Assembly (NCBI RefSeq): GCF_018130785.1
Contig: NZ_JAFCJT010000007.1
Coordinates: forward strand, 1 to 64,000
Reading direction: 5' to 3'
Source: Bradyrhizobium liaoningense
GTDB taxonomy: Bacteria; Pseudomonadota; Alphaproteobacteria; Rhizobiales; Xanthobacteraceae
Length of the DNA stretch: 64,000 nucleotides
Under the pieces are notes generated by a model that searched no databases, was not told the origin of the DNA, and saw only the letters and a list, made by a program, of their open reading frames with translations. This document shows positions 1 through 9,044 of the stretch, piece by piece (the stretch's first letter is position 1; each line of letters begins with the position of its first letter). The translations under genes were made by a program, and so were the position numbers.

Positions 1-786
1 GCGCTCCTCTGTTCGTTCGATCATTGTCCTCGCCGCTCCGACCTCGGCCTGGCGAATGGAGCGGGACGCCTCAACATCAACGATGACGCCGAACTTCACG
101 TCGATGAGATAATTGTCGGAGTAAGCGAAGAATGCTGGTCCCTTGTGAGCTCCGGTCCACTGGGCCGCGGGATCGGACAGCGAGATGAACTTCGGGACAA
201 CGTCACTGGCCGCACCCCACGCCGTATCGTCGAGGGTTGCCAGATACTCCTTCACCGCGCGGCTTGACCTCGCCGGATCGCGATCCCTACGCCAATCCTG
301 ACCCGCGATCGAGCGCTGCTTGTTGGCATCTGCCTGGATCAGGCTCGCGTCCACCGCAAAACCTTCGCCACCAACCAGACCGGCCACGATGCACGCCTCG
401 ACGACATGTTCGAATACGCCACGAACGACATCTCCCTCGCGGAAGCGCTCATTGCGGGCCCGCGAGAAGGCCGAATGATCCGGGATAGCATCCTCGATAC
501 CGAGCTTGCAGAACCACCGATAGGCGAGGTTCACCTGCACTTCACGGCAGAGCAGCCGCTCCGAGCGGATCGCGAAGACATACCCCACGATCAGCATCCG
601 GATCATCAGCTCCGGATCGATCGACGGGCGACCCATGGACGAATAATGAGGAGCTAGTTCGCTGCGAAGCCAAGACAGATCGAGAGCGGTGTCGATCTTC
701 CGCACCAGATGATCTTCGGGAACCACGTCGCTGAGATGAAACTCGTAGAACAGTTGCCCTTGGTCACTCTTCAGACGGCCCATCAT
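1..786 (-). CDS. IS1182-type transposase, N-terminal 262 residues, cut by window edge
   Basis: An open frame reads leftward from ATG at 786 (a second ATG follows directly) to base 1 without a stop, so the C-terminal part lies outside. The N-terminus (MMGRLKSDQGQLFYEFHL) and the stretch LIVGYVFAIRSERLLCREV are typical of DDE transposases of the IS1182/IS5-like group. The aspartates in FAVDASLIQADANK and in YLIDVKFGVIVDV are candidates for the first two DDE residues; the catalytic glutamate would be off-window. The frame is intact as far as visible, so the element may be active. Family assignment is by remembered motifs. Confidence 0.85.
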   Translation of the reverse strand, partial: MMGRLKSDQGQLFYEFHLSDVVPEDHLVRKIDTALDLSWLRSELAPHYSSMGRPSIDPELMIRMLIVGYVFAIRSERLLCREVQVNLAYRWFCKLGIEDAIPDHSAFSRARNERFREGDVVRGVFEHVVEACIVAGLVGGEGFAVDASLIQADANKQRSIAGQDWRRDRDPARSSRAVKEYLATLDDTAWGAASDVVPKFISLSDPAAQWTGAHKGPAFFAYSDNYLIDVKFGVIVDVEASRSIRQAEVGAARTMIERTEER

Positions 787-874
787 GGATCGACCTCGTC
801 GCGATTCGCGCCAACACAACGGAATCACGCTTGCCAGTTCGTCTCAACTGACTTTTGCAACAAAATCGGGCCCT
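1..874 (-). mobile_element. IS1182-like insertion sequence, 5' end in window
   Basis: The transposase frame plus about 88 bp of leader. On the minus strand the likely outer edge is a segment containing TTTTGTTGCAAAAGTCAG (853-870), a motif I recall near the ends of this IS type. The boundary at about 874 is an estimate, since the opposite inverted repeat is off-window. Confidence 0.55.
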
Positions 875-1113
875 CAGCCGAAGGTCGATTGAGTGCGTGT
901 CATGTCGGCTGTCAGGGGCAAACCGGACGCCGATCCAACTTGGCGTCTACCGCTGCTTTTGACCCAAAGCGGACCATTCTTCCGAAACTCTATTGTGTTC
1001 CATGTTACGATTCGGCCCCATAGTTTTGGCAACTGGCCAAGCGCAAAGCCGACGCCGCGACCCCAGTGCAGTCGGTGGCAGAGGTGGAGAGCAAGGAACA
1101 GGGAACGTGATCG
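787..1113. other. Gene-free stretch: IS leader and a dispersed-repeat remnant
   Basis: The first ~90 bp belong to the IS leader. From about 895 to 990 the DNA (containing CATGTCGGCTGTCAGGGGCAA and GACCCAAAGCGGACCATT) resembles a short dispersed sequence often mis-annotated in Bradyrhizobium-type genomes as small 'MSALGQKRT-like' proteins. No supported gene is seen; the short frames here have no recognisable domain. Confidence 0.45.
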
Positions 1114-1740
1114 ATGATTTTTAGCAGAGCAGCGAAGGTGACGGGTTTCGCGCAGGGCTCAACTCATCGTACGTACGGGGTGGCCTTGTTTGTCTTTCTT
1201 TGCCTAACCGCGCCGTCTGAAAGGGTCTCTGCGATGAACGACTCTCTGGATTCCTTTCAACCAAAAACCGGGCAAACGGTTTACACCCACTGGTGGTCAC
1301 CAGCCGAGCCAGAGAGCGAAGAGTTTGAATTGCCTTCGGGCACAAAGACCTGCTCGCGGCTCAAAGCGCGGTTTGTTGGGGAAATTTCTTGGGTGGCTGC
1401 GCGTGTCGGTCCCGGTTATCCGTCTGAAGTGAGCTTCTTTGTAGAAGATAATTTTGGCGATCAGCAATATAGCACCGGCAAAATCATAAAGGCCTCCTTT
1501 TACGTTCGCTACAACGACGTTCATTTTGGCCAATCAGAAATAAACCGAAAGCTGGGCGCGAGCGACTTTTGGTTTCGGGATCGCAACGACGTAAATCATG
1601 TTCTTCTGCTGCGTCTAGACGAAGACAAGCCAAAGACTCCCACCTCGTATGTCTGTGTCTTTAAAGAAGGTGAGCGGGTTCTACTATCGTATTTTTTGAA
1701 AAGGTCGCCACCGCATCCGTGGTCCTCACCGCAAGAGTGA
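1114..1740 (+). CDS. Hypothetical secreted protein, 208 aa
   Basis: I do not recognise the family. A hydrophobic stretch at residues 23-33 (VALFVFLCLTA) followed by SERVSA suggests a signal peptide or N-terminal anchor. The remainder is polar, has two cysteines (in TKTCSRL and SYVCVFKEG), and looks like a small beta-rich domain. The codons are visibly less GC-rich than those of neighbouring genes. Together with the adjacent IS and dispersed repeats on both sides, this suggests transferred DNA. The start is uncertain; no strong ribosome-binding site precedes the ATG. Confidence 0.5.
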   Translation: MIFSRAAKVTGFAQGSTHRTYGVALFVFLCLTAPSERVSAMNDSLDSFQPKTGQTVYTHWWSPAEPESEEFELPSGTKTCSRLKARFVGEISWVAARVGPGYPSEVSFFVEDNFGDQQYSTGKIIKASFYVRYNDVHFGQSEINRKLGASDFWFRDRNDVNHVLLLRLDEDKPKTPTSYVCVFKEGERVLLSYFLKRSPPHPWSSPQE

Positions 1741-1774
1741 TGATTGGATGACTTCCGTTGTTGGCCCGAAGCGG

Positions 1775-1843
1775 TCGACCCGGCATGTCCGCTAGATGTC
1801 CGCTCCTTGGGGGTGAAGCAGACATCGCGGATTTGTACACGCC
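1775..1843 (-). repeat. Dispersed-repeat remnant between the orphan gene and tetR
   Basis: On the minus strand this reads DVCFTPKERTSSGH in one frame. It matches my memory of a dispersed short sequence translated as 'DVRFTPKSGH' in many Bradyrhizobium annotations. It is probably non-coding repeat DNA of the same kind as that near 895-990, so the orphan gene is flanked by two copies of related repeats. Confidence 0.35.
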
Positions 1844-2455
1844 CTAGTTCGACGACAATCCCGTCCTGCGCCTCAAATCCGTGATCGCGCGCAAGAAGCT
1901 GTCGGCCGGCGTCGTCTCCGGATCGATCAGCCGGTGCAGGCGAAAGCCGTCTTCCAGTGCCAGCACGACGGAGGCCATCCACGGCGGGTTCAGATTGTCG
2001 TTCCTGCCGTTGCCCTTCAGCGTCGCCTCGACGATGTCGGCGACCAGCTTGCGCCGGGCGCGCAGGCGTTTTGCGAGCTCGGGGCGCCGCTTCTCGGCGC
2101 GCGCGACGAACAGGATCATCTCCATGTGGAGGAGGGGCGAGCGGCCGAGCGGGTCTTGCCGGCTGCGATCCATCGCCTTCAGCGCCGCGATGAAATCGTC
2201 GAGATTGTCGTGCTGCGCGAGGATGTCCAGGTTGCGCCGGATCGACTGCTCGACATGGTCCTCGAGCATGGCGATGATCAATTCGTCCTTGCTCTTGAAA
2301 TTCGAATAGAACGCGCCGCGGGTGAAACCCGCCGCGGCCGCGATCGCCTCGATGCTGGCGCCGCCGATGCCGTCCGCCTCGAACACGCGCGCGGCCGCCT
2401 CGAACAGCTTGTCGCGCGTATCGTCCCTGGTCGGCCTGGTTCTCACCCTTGACAT
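1844..2455 (-). CDS. TetR/AcrR-family repressor next to cytochrome P450
   Basis: 203 aa. The N-terminal helix-turn-helix spans about residues 12-58: RDKLFEAAARVFEADGIGGASIEAIAAAAGFTRGAFYSNFKSKDEL in consecutive segments, with the typical AAGFTRGAFY recognition helix. The C-terminal ligand-binding half ends in LRRRTGLSSN. The gene is transcribed divergently from the P450 gene. A perfect 11-bp inverted repeat lies 23 bp upstream of its start codon and is the obvious operator, so the protein probably represses both itself and the P450. The ligand is unknown, perhaps the P450 substrate or a related hydrophobic compound. Confidence 0.88.
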   Translation of the reverse strand: MSRVRTRPTRDDTRDKLFEAAARVFEADGIGGASIEAIAAAAGFTRGAFYSNFKSKDELIIAMLEDHVEQSIRRNLDILAQHDNLDDFIAALKAMDRSRQDPLGRSPLLHMEMILFVARAEKRRPELAKRLRARRKLVADIVEATLKGNGRNDNLNPPWMASVVLALEDGFRLHRLIDPETTPADSFLRAITDLRRRTGLSSN

Positions 2456-2478
2456 CGGCGCAGGTTAGGGCAGAATGC

Positions 2479-2504
2479 AACTCGATACAACAATGTATCG
2501 AGTT
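2479..2504. promoter_or_regulatory. TetR operator: perfect 11-bp inverted repeat, 4-bp spacer
   Basis: AACTCGATACA (2479-2489), ACAA, then TGTATCGAGTT (2494-2504), an exact inverted repeat. It lies between the divergent tetR (start 2455) and P450 (start 2588) genes. The arrangement is typical for a TetR dimer site controlling both promoters. Confidence 0.75.
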
Positions 2505-2587
2505 GATAAATTCCAGGGATGGTTACGTCGCGCACGCAAGGGGCTGCCGGCGTATTCGTGTCATGCGGCAACCGATTTGAGGTCACC

Positions 2588-3817
2588 ATGAACGAGCAAG
2601 TGCAACCCGCAGGCGGACCGCTGTTCAACCCGCTGTCGCCGGACTTCATCCGCGACCCCTATCCGCATTATGAGCGGCTGCGCGCGATCGATCCGATCCA
2701 CGTCACGCCGTTCGGCCAGTTCGTCACCAGCCGCCATGCCGACGTCAGCCTCGTGATGCGCGACAAGCGCTTCGGCAAGGATTTCGTCGAGCGTTCCAAG
2801 CGCCGCTACAGCCCCGCTATCATGGACGAGCCGGTGTTCCGCAGCATGAGCCACTGGATGCTGCAGGCCGATCCGCCGGACCACACCCGCCTGCGCGGCC
2901 TCGTGGTGAAGGCGTTCACTGCCCGCCGCGTCGAGGACATGCGGCCGCGGATCCAGGAGATCGTCGACCAGGCCATCGATGCCGTGATCGATCGCGGCCA
3001 CATGGACCTGATCGAGGATTTCGCGTTCCGCCTGCCTGTCACCATCATCTGCGACATGCTCGGCATCCCCGAGGAACACCGTGAGACGTTCTACAAGAGC
3101 TCGCGCGACGGCGGCCGGCTGCTCGATCCCGTGCCGCTCACGCCGGAGGAGATCGCCAAGGGCAACGCCGGCAACATGATGGCGCAGATGTACTTCCAGC
3201 AGCTGTTCGAGCTGCGTCGCAAGAACCCCGGCGACGACCTCACCACCCAACTGGTGCAGGCCGAGGAAGACGGCAACAAGCTCACCAATGAGGAGCTCAC
3301 CGCCAACATCATCCTGCTGTTCGGCGCCGGCCACGAGACCACGGTCAATCTGATCGGCAATGGCCTGCTGGCGCTGCATCGCAATCCGGACCAGCTCGCG
3401 CTGCTCAAGGCGAAGCCGGAGCTGATGGTCAACGCCATCGAGGAGTTCCTGCGCTACGATTCCTCGGTGCAGATGACCGGCCGCGTTGCGCTGGAGGACA
3501 TCGACGATCTCGGCGGCAAGAAGATCCCCAAGGGCGAGACCGTGCTCTGCCTGCTCGGCTCCGCCAACCGCGATCCGGCGGTCTATCCTGACCGGCCCGA
3601 CCGGCTCGATGTCACCCGGCCCAATGTCAAGCCGCTGTCGTTCGGCGGCGGCATCCATTTCTGCCTGGGCGCCCAATTGGCGCGCATCGAGGCCGAAATC
3701 GCCATCGCGACGCTGTTGCGGCGGCTGCCCGATCTGCGCATCGACGACGTCGAGAACCCGGAATGGCGCCCGACCTTCGTGCTGCGCGGCCTCAGGCGCC
3801 TGCCGGCGAGCTGGTGA
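2588..3817 (+). CDS. Cytochrome P450
   Basis: 409 aa soluble bacterial P450. The I-helix oxygen-activation motif AGHETT is at residues 247-252, the K-helix ExxR is E286-R289 (EEFLR), and the haem-binding loop FGGGIHFCLG has the axial Cys359. The protein would be a cytosolic mono-oxygenase fed by a separate ferredoxin and reductase, neither of which is encoded nearby. I chose the ATG at 2588 (MNEQVQPAGG) because it gives the usual N-terminus. An in-frame upstream start at 2519 would add 23 residues and sit just after the operator. Substrate unknown; the divergent TetR suggests induction by a compound rather than constitutive expression. Confidence 0.9.
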   Translation: MNEQVQPAGGPLFNPLSPDFIRDPYPHYERLRAIDPIHVTPFGQFVTSRHADVSLVMRDKRFGKDFVERSKRRYSPAIMDEPVFRSMSHWMLQADPPDHTRLRGLVVKAFTARRVEDMRPRIQEIVDQAIDAVIDRGHMDLIEDFAFRLPVTIICDMLGIPEEHRETFYKSSRDGGRLLDPVPLTPEEIAKGNAGNMMAQMYFQQLFELRRKNPGDDLTTQLVQAEEDGNKLTNEELTANIILLFGAGHETTVNLIGNGLLALHRNPDQLALLKAKPELMVNAIEEFLRYDSSVQMTGRVALEDIDDLGGKKIPKGETVLCLLGSANRDPAVYPDRPDRLDVTRPNVKPLSFGGGIHFCLGAQLARIEAEIAIATLLRRLPDLRIDDVENPEWRPTFVLRGLRRLPASW

Positions 3818-3873
3818 AGGCGGGGGACGCGTTAACCTCCGCGCGCAACAGTCGCTGTGACTTCGCCACACTT

Positions 3874-3889
3874 CCCCTTATATAAGGGG
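3874..3889. promoter_or_regulatory. Perfect 16-bp palindrome in the asmA-like promoter region
   Basis: CCCCTTATATAAGGGG is fully self-complementary and lies 63 bp before the AsmA-family start. Its TATATA core could be a -10 box, with CTGTGA (3855-3860) 18 bp upstream as a weak -35. It may therefore be a promoter overlapped by a regulator site, or a short hairpin after the P450 gene. Function is inferred. Confidence 0.4.
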
Positions 3890-3951
3890 CTGTTCCGGCG
3901 CGCCTGAGGCCCTCAGGTTTGGCCCGGGCCGGTTTGGCCGAGGGGAGACCC

Positions 3952-6900
3952 GTGCAGACGACGCTGCTCGGACTGGCGATTGCCTTCATCATTGCGCTTC
4001 TCGCTGCGCTGATCGGGCCCTACTTCATCGACTGGAACCAGTTCAGGCCCCAGTTCGAGGCGGAGGCGGGCGCCATCATCGGCGTGCCGGTGCGGGTGGC
4101 GGGCGAGCTGGATGCGCGGCTGCTGCCGGCGCCGACCTTGCGGCTGCGCTCGGTCACCTTCGGCGGCAACAACGATCTCGGCCGCCTGCGCGCCGACAAG
4201 CTCGACGTCGAGTTCAGCCTGAGCTCGCTGATGCGCGGCGAATGGCGCGCCACCGAGCTGACCGTCAACGGCATGGCGGTCGATCTCGGCCTCGATGCGC
4301 GCGGGCGGGTCGATCTGCCGTCCACCGCCAGCGGCACGTTTAACCTCGCCTCGCTCGCCATCGAGCGGCTGAACCTCACCGGCCGCATCGCCCTGCATGA
4401 TGCCGCCAGCCGCTCGACCCTGGAGCTGAACGACATCGTCTTCTCCGGCGATGTCCGCTCGCTGGCTGGTTCGGTGCGGGGCGACGGCAGCTTCACGGCC
4501 AACAGGGTGCGCTACCCGTTCCGTGTCTCTTCCGGCCCGAGCGCCGACGGCAGCGCCACCCGTCTCCATCTCAATATCGATCCCGGCGAGCGCGCCATTC
4601 TGGCCGATCTCGAAGGCGTGCTCGCCTTCGACAACCGTCTGCCGAAATTCGACGGCGCGCTGATCCTTGCCGTGCCGCCGCCGAAGAAGCCGGGCGAGGC
4701 GGGGCCGACGCCCTGGAAGCTCACGACAAAGCTCAAGGCCGATCCGGCCGGCGCCAAATTCGATCAGATCGACGCGAGCTTTGGCGTCGAAGACAATGCG
4801 CTCAAGTTCGGCGGTGTCGGCGATGTCAGGTTCGGCGCTTCGCCGCTGCTGCGCGCGGTGCTGTCGGCGCGCCAGGTCGATGCCGACAAGCTGACGGGCA
4901 AGGACGATGCCGAGCCGCAGCGCGTTCTGTCGGCGCTGCGCGCAGGCCTTGCGGCGATCCCGCAGGCGCCGATGCCGGCGCAGATCGAGTTCAACTCCGA
5001 CCAGATCATGCTGGGCGGACGTCCGCTCCAGAACATCACGGCCGAGCTTGCGACCGACGGAAGGTCCTGGACCTTCCGGCGGCTCGAGCTGCGCGCGCCC
5101 GGCATGACGCAGCTCTCGCTGAACGGTGCGACGCCCGGCGCCGACAGCTTCAGCGGCCGTCTCGCCGTGGAGTCGTCCGATCCCGATACGCTGGTGGCCT
5201 GGCTCCAGGGCCGCAGCGAGGTCAACCGCCGCAGCACGCGGCCGCTGCGCCTCGCCGGCGACGTGACCATCGCCGCCAACCATCTCGCCGTCGACAGGCT
5301 GAAGGCCGAGATCGAGGGCGGCGCGGTGGAGGGCCGCATCGCCTTCGTCCAGACCGGCGCGAGCAAGGGCTCGCGGATCGAGGCCGAGCTCAAGGCCGAT
5401 CGTCTCGACCTCGATGCCGCCGCAAGCTTCGTGCGCGCGCTCGCGGGGCCGCAGGGGGAATGGCCGGAGGAAGCCAAGCTTGCGCTCGATGTCGGCCGCG
5501 CGATGTCGGCCGGACAGGAGCTGCAAGCGTTCGAGACCCGGCTCAACTATGATCCGGCGAGCATCGTTCTCGATCGTCTGAAGTTCGGTCGGCCGGGAGG
5601 ACTCTCGATTGACGGCGGCGGCAATCTTGATCGGGCCAATCTGCAGGGCAGGCTGGTGCTTCATTCTACCGCGCCATCGCTTGCGCAAATGCTGTCCGTT
5701 GCCGCGCCACTTGCTCCGGCTCTGACCGCACGTCTCTCCGCGATCGATCTCGGCTCCGGTCCGGCAAGTGCGGACCTGTCCTTCGACCTCCTCTCCAGCA
5801 AGGCTGTAACGGGTGGTCGCTCTGCAAGCGCCCAAATCAATTTCGCGACGCCGCGGGTGAAAGGGCAGATCGAAGCCGGCGCGGCTCCGTCGCTTGCCGA
5901 TCTTCGCGGCATGGATCTCGTCGCGCTTTCTCGCACCGAGATGAATGTGCGCGCGCAACTCTCGGCAGAGCGCGGGAGCACTCTGACCGCCTTGCTTGGG
6001 CTCGACGGCGTCGTTGCAGCCGGCGATGTGTCGACCAAGTTCGAAGGGACTGCGAGCGGCGTCTGGCAGAAACCGCTGCAATTCAGCGCGAAGCTCTCGG
6101 GAGGCCTGGACGCGGACATACAGGGCAGTTTCGACCGCCCGGCATCGAAAGGCAGTGCGAACCTGCGCGTGCGCAACGCCAATCTGGCGCCGCTGTTCGG
6201 GACCAGCCCTGCCGACAAATCGGTGCAGAGCGTCAACCTGTCCTCCCGCGTCGGCCTCTCCGGCAACCGCCTGACCTTCGACGATCTCGACAGCAGCGCG
6301 GCCGGCTCGCATCTGCGCGGCCATCTTTCGGTGACGCTCGATCAGGACAAGAGCGTCGATGGCGAAGTCGGCCTCGACTCGCTCGATCTCGCGCCCGCGC
6401 TCGCGATGGCCATCGGCGCCGCCGGACATGATGCCGGCGAGCCGCTGAGTGCGGGGCTCATCAGTGGCTGGCGCGGCCGCATCGCCTTCCAGGCATTGCG
6501 CGGCACCTTGCCTGACGGCATCGAGCTGCGCCCCGTCGGCGGCACGATCCGCAGCGACGGCCAGTCGCTCGCACTCGACGCGCTCAAGGGGGGTGTCGGC
6601 GGCGGTGAGATGTCGGCGAGCTTCGACGCGCGCAATGGCGCCAATGGCGTTGCGCTGAACGCGCGTATCGAGCTCCGAAATGTCGATGCGGCGACGCTGC
6701 GCTACCGCGATCTCGCGTTGCCCAAGGGACGCGCCTCGGTGCAGATGGCGCTGACCAGCCAGGGCCGCAGCGTTGCGGCGTTGACCGGTGCGCTCGCCGG
6801 CAATGGCACGGTGACGCTCGAGGCCGCGGAAATCAGCGGCCTCAATCCGCGCGCCTTCGAGATCGCCATCCGCGCCAGCGACGGCGGCCAGGTTGCCGAC

Positions 6901-7590
6901 GACAACAGGCTGCGGCAGCTCGTCGAGCCCGCGCTGTCGGCAGGTCAGATCGCGGTCGCCTCGGCACAGATCCCGTTCACGATCCGCGACGGCCGCCTGC
7001 GCGTCGGCGCGACACCGCTGGAAGCAAAGAACGCGCGGGCCATCGTCTCCGGCGGCTACGACATTCCCGCCGACCAGGCCGACATCCGCGCCAGCCTGAC
7101 GCCGATCATGACCGGACTGTCGGGCGCGCCGCCGGAGATCCAGCTGTTCGCGGCAGGTCCTCCCGACAAGCTCACCCGCACCGTCGATCTCGGGCCGCTG
7201 TCGTCATGGCTCGCGGTGCGTACGATCGATCGCGAGACGCGCCGGCTGGACGCGATCGAGCGCGGCGAGCCGCCGCCGGCGACCGCGGCGCTGCCGACGC
7301 TGGTCTCGCCCGATCCGGTGCCCGAGCCGTCGCTGACCGACGTGCCGATGCCCGGCCGCGATCCGCGCCGCGCGCCGCACAAGACCAAGGTCGAACCCAA
7401 GGCCGCGGCGACGCCGAAGGCGCCGCAGGCAGCTCCCGCGGTGCCAAGCCCTCCACTCACAAGCCCGCCGCTCGCGAGTCAACAGATCGCGCCGCTGCCG
7501 CCGCCGATCGAGGTGAGGCCGGCGCCAGGCCCGCCGCCCGCCAAGCCCAAGCCGAAGCCGCCGCTGGTGCTGACGCCGTCGAATCCGTGA
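3952..7590 (+). CDS. AsmA-family inner-membrane/periplasmic protein
   Basis: 1212 aa. One N-terminal membrane segment (TTLLGLAIAFIIALLAAL) is followed by the AsmA signature DWNQFRPQFEAEAGAIIGVPV, and then long repetitive beta-rich sequence facing the periplasm with an AsmA-2 region near the C-terminus. The last ~120 residues are rich in proline, alanine and lysine and probably disordered. AsmA-like proteins are bridge-like lipid transporters or outer-membrane assembly modulators. The GTG at 3952 is preceded by GGGGAG at good spacing, so I prefer it to the TTG at 3919. It stands alone, with no operon partner. Confidence 0.88.
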   Translation: MQTTLLGLAIAFIIALLAALIGPYFIDWNQFRPQFEAEAGAIIGVPVRVAGELDARLLPAPTLRLRSVTFGGNNDLGRLRADKLDVEFSLSSLMRGEWRATELTVNGMAVDLGLDARGRVDLPSTASGTFNLASLAIERLNLTGRIALHDAASRSTLELNDIVFSGDVRSLAGSVRGDGSFTANRVRYPFRVSSGPSADGSATRLHLNIDPGERAILADLEGVLAFDNRLPKFDGALILAVPPPKKPGEAGPTPWKLTTKLKADPAGAKFDQIDASFGVEDNALKFGGVGDVRFGASPLLRAVLSARQVDADKLTGKDDAEPQRVLSALRAGLAAIPQAPMPAQIEFNSDQIMLGGRPLQNITAELATDGRSWTFRRLELRAPGMTQLSLNGATPGADSFSGRLAVESSDPDTLVAWLQGRSEVNRRSTRPLRLAGDVTIAANHLAVDRLKAEIEGGAVEGRIAFVQTGASKGSRIEAELKADRLDLDAAASFVRALAGPQGEWPEEAKLALDVGRAMSAGQELQAFETRLNYDPASIVLDRLKFGRPGGLSIDGGGNLDRANLQGRLVLHSTAPSLAQMLSVAAPLAPALTARLSAIDLGSGPASADLSFDLLSSKAVTGGRSASAQINFATPRVKGQIEAGAAPSLADLRGMDLVALSRTEMNVRAQLSAERGSTLTALLGLDGVVAAGDVSTKFEGTASGVWQKPLQFSAKLSGGLDADIQGSFDRPASKGSANLRVRNANLAPLFGTSPADKSVQSVNLSSRVGLSGNRLTFDDLDSSAAGSHLRGHLSVTLDQDKSVDGEVGLDSLDLAPALAMAIGAAGHDAGEPLSAGLISGWRGRIAFQALRGTLPDGIELRPVGGTIRSDGQSLALDALKGGVGGGEMSASFDARNGANGVALNARIELRNVDAATLRYRDLALPKGRASVQMALTSQGRSVAALTGALAGNGTVTLEAAEISGLNPRAFEIAIRASDGGQVADDNRLRQLVEPALSAGQIAVASAQIPFTIRDGRLRVGATPLEAKNARAIVSGGYDIPADQADIRASLTPIMTGLSGAPPEIQLFAAGPPDKLTRTVDLGPLSSWLAVRTIDRETRRLDAIERGEPPPATAALPTLVSPDPVPEPSLTDVPMPGRDPRRAPHKTKVEPKAAATPKAPQAAPAVPSPPLTSPPLASQQIAPLPPPIEVRPAPGPPPAKPKPKPPLVLTPSNP

Positions 7591-7601
7591 ACGCAGCACT
7601 G

Positions 7602-7690
7602 GTCATGCCCGGGCGTAGCCGTCCGAAGGACGGCGTCGCTTCGCTCGCCTATGTCCCGGGCATCCACGTTCTTCGTGCAGCAAGGCATGG
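7602..7690. repeat. Palindromic intergenic repeat (REP-like)
   Basis: Nested inverted repeats: outer arms around CATGCCCGGGC and GTCCCGGGCATCCACG, inner perfect hairpin GCCGTCC-GAA-GGACGGC (7618-7634). It follows the asmA-like stop. The style (CATGCCCGGGC...GGCATCCACG) is that of abundant Bradyrhizobium intergenic repeats. It makes up most of the 306-bp gap 7591-7896; nothing else is evident there. Confidence 0.65.
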
Positions 7691-7896
7691 ATGGCCGGGG
7701 AAGCAAGGTGGCACAAGCCTGTTCGGCAAGCGCAGCCCTGCGCGCCGGTAAACCCATTCCCGCGCATTTTAACGAATTTTGCTCGGCAAAACTGATCTGC
7801 CGACTTTACTGGATTCTCGCGTTTGATCCCTAGTGTTGGTCCCAGAGGAATTCGGCGCCCTGCAAGCACAAGCGGGACGGCTAGCCAAGAACTGGG

Positions 7897-9024
7897 GTGA
7901 ACGAGATGAACGGGGCGAAATCGCTTCTACAGGATCTGGACGACGCGATCGCGCGTGGCACCGACGAGAGCCGGGCGAAGGCGTTGTGGCATGCGACCGA
8001 CATCCTGATCACAGGCCGCTACAGCGACGACGAGATCAGCATGTTCGGCGAGGTCATCGGGCGGCTCGCCGACGAGATCGAGGTCGCCGCGCGAGCGCAG
8101 CTCTCCGAGCTGATGTCGGCCTGCGACCACGCTCCGCTCAATGTCATCGAGAAGCTCGCCCTCGACGACGAGATCGACGTCGCCGGTCCCGTGCTGCGCG
8201 ACTCCAATCGTATCGACGAGAAGATGCTGGTCGAGAGCGCCATGACCAAGGGCCAGGCGCATCTGCTCGCGATCGCCCAGCGCAAGTCGATCGGTGAAGC
8301 CGTCACCGACGTGCTGGTCAAGCGCGGCGACCAGGAGGTCGTGACTTCCGTCGCCAAAAACGAGGGCGCGCGCTTCTCCGGCTCCGGCCTGCTGCACATG
8401 GTCCGGCGCGCCGAGGGCGACTCGATCCTCGCCGAGCAGCTCGGCCTGCGCAAGGACGTGCCGCGCCACATCTTCCAGCAGCTCATCGCGAAGGCCTCGG
8501 AGGACGTCCGCCGCCGCCTCGAGAGCGAGCGGCCCGAGATGATGTCGCAGATCCAGAGCTCCGTGACCGAGGTCACCGGCGATCTTCAGTCCAAGTTCGG
8601 ACCGTCCTCGCGCAGCTACTTCGTCGCCAAGCGCGTGGTGACGACGCAGTACCGCCAGGGCAACCTCAACCAGGACTCGATCTCGAACTATGCGCGCCAG
8701 CACCGTTTCGACGAGGTGCAGATCGGCCTGTCGCTGTTGTCGTCGCTTCCGGTCGACGTGATCGAGCGCGCGATGATGGACCGCAATCGCGAGATACTCC
8801 TGGTGCTGTGCAAGGCGCTCGACTTCTCGTGGGACACGACCATGTCGCTGCTGTTCCTCGGCGCCAAGGATCATCTGATCACGGCGCGCGAGCTCCAGGA
8901 CAGCGAACGCGAGTTCGGCAAGCTCAAGATCGAGACGTCGCGCAGCGTTCTGAAGTTCTACCAGTCGCGCAAGACCGGCGCGGGTGCCGATACGGGCCGT
9001 CAGCCCGAGCTCCAGGTGCACTGA
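7897..9024 (+). CDS. DUF2336 domain-containing protein
   Basis: 375 aa from GTG 7897, or 372 from ATG 7906. The all-helical sequence, with HEAT-like pairs such as NVIEKLALDDEIDVAGPVLRDS and KGQAHLLAIAQRKSIGEAVTDVL, is characteristic of DUF2336, an alphaproteobacterial family of unknown biochemical function. There is no signal peptide or membrane segment, so it is cytosolic. A 77-codon gene follows 20 bp later with its own Shine-Dalgarno and is probably co-transcribed. Confidence 0.82.
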   Translation: MNEMNGAKSLLQDLDDAIARGTDESRAKALWHATDILITGRYSDDEISMFGEVIGRLADEIEVAARAQLSELMSACDHAPLNVIEKLALDDEIDVAGPVLRDSNRIDEKMLVESAMTKGQAHLLAIAQRKSIGEAVTDVLVKRGDQEVVTSVAKNEGARFSGSGLLHMVRRAEGDSILAEQLGLRKDVPRHIFQQLIAKASEDVRRRLESERPEMMSQIQSSVTEVTGDLQSKFGPSSRSYFVAKRVVTTQYRQGNLNQDSISNYARQHRFDEVQIGLSLLSSLPVDVIERAMMDRNREILLVLCKALDFSWDTTMSLLFLGAKDHLITARELQDSEREFGKLKIETSRSVLKFYQSRKTGAGADTGRQPELQVH

Positions 9025-9044
9025 GCGAGAGGGGAGTATTTGCC

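Noticed and set aside
3913..6429. An 838-codon open frame on the minus strand
   Set aside because: It is antisense to the AsmA-family gene, has Arg/Glu/Gly-rich low-complexity translation and no domain. Long antisense frames are expected in GC-rich DNA.
7602..7690. CRISPR or tandem-repeat array suggested by repeated GC-rich words
   Set aside because: The words form a palindromic element, with no regularly spaced direct repeats. No CRISPR array was seen anywhere in the window.
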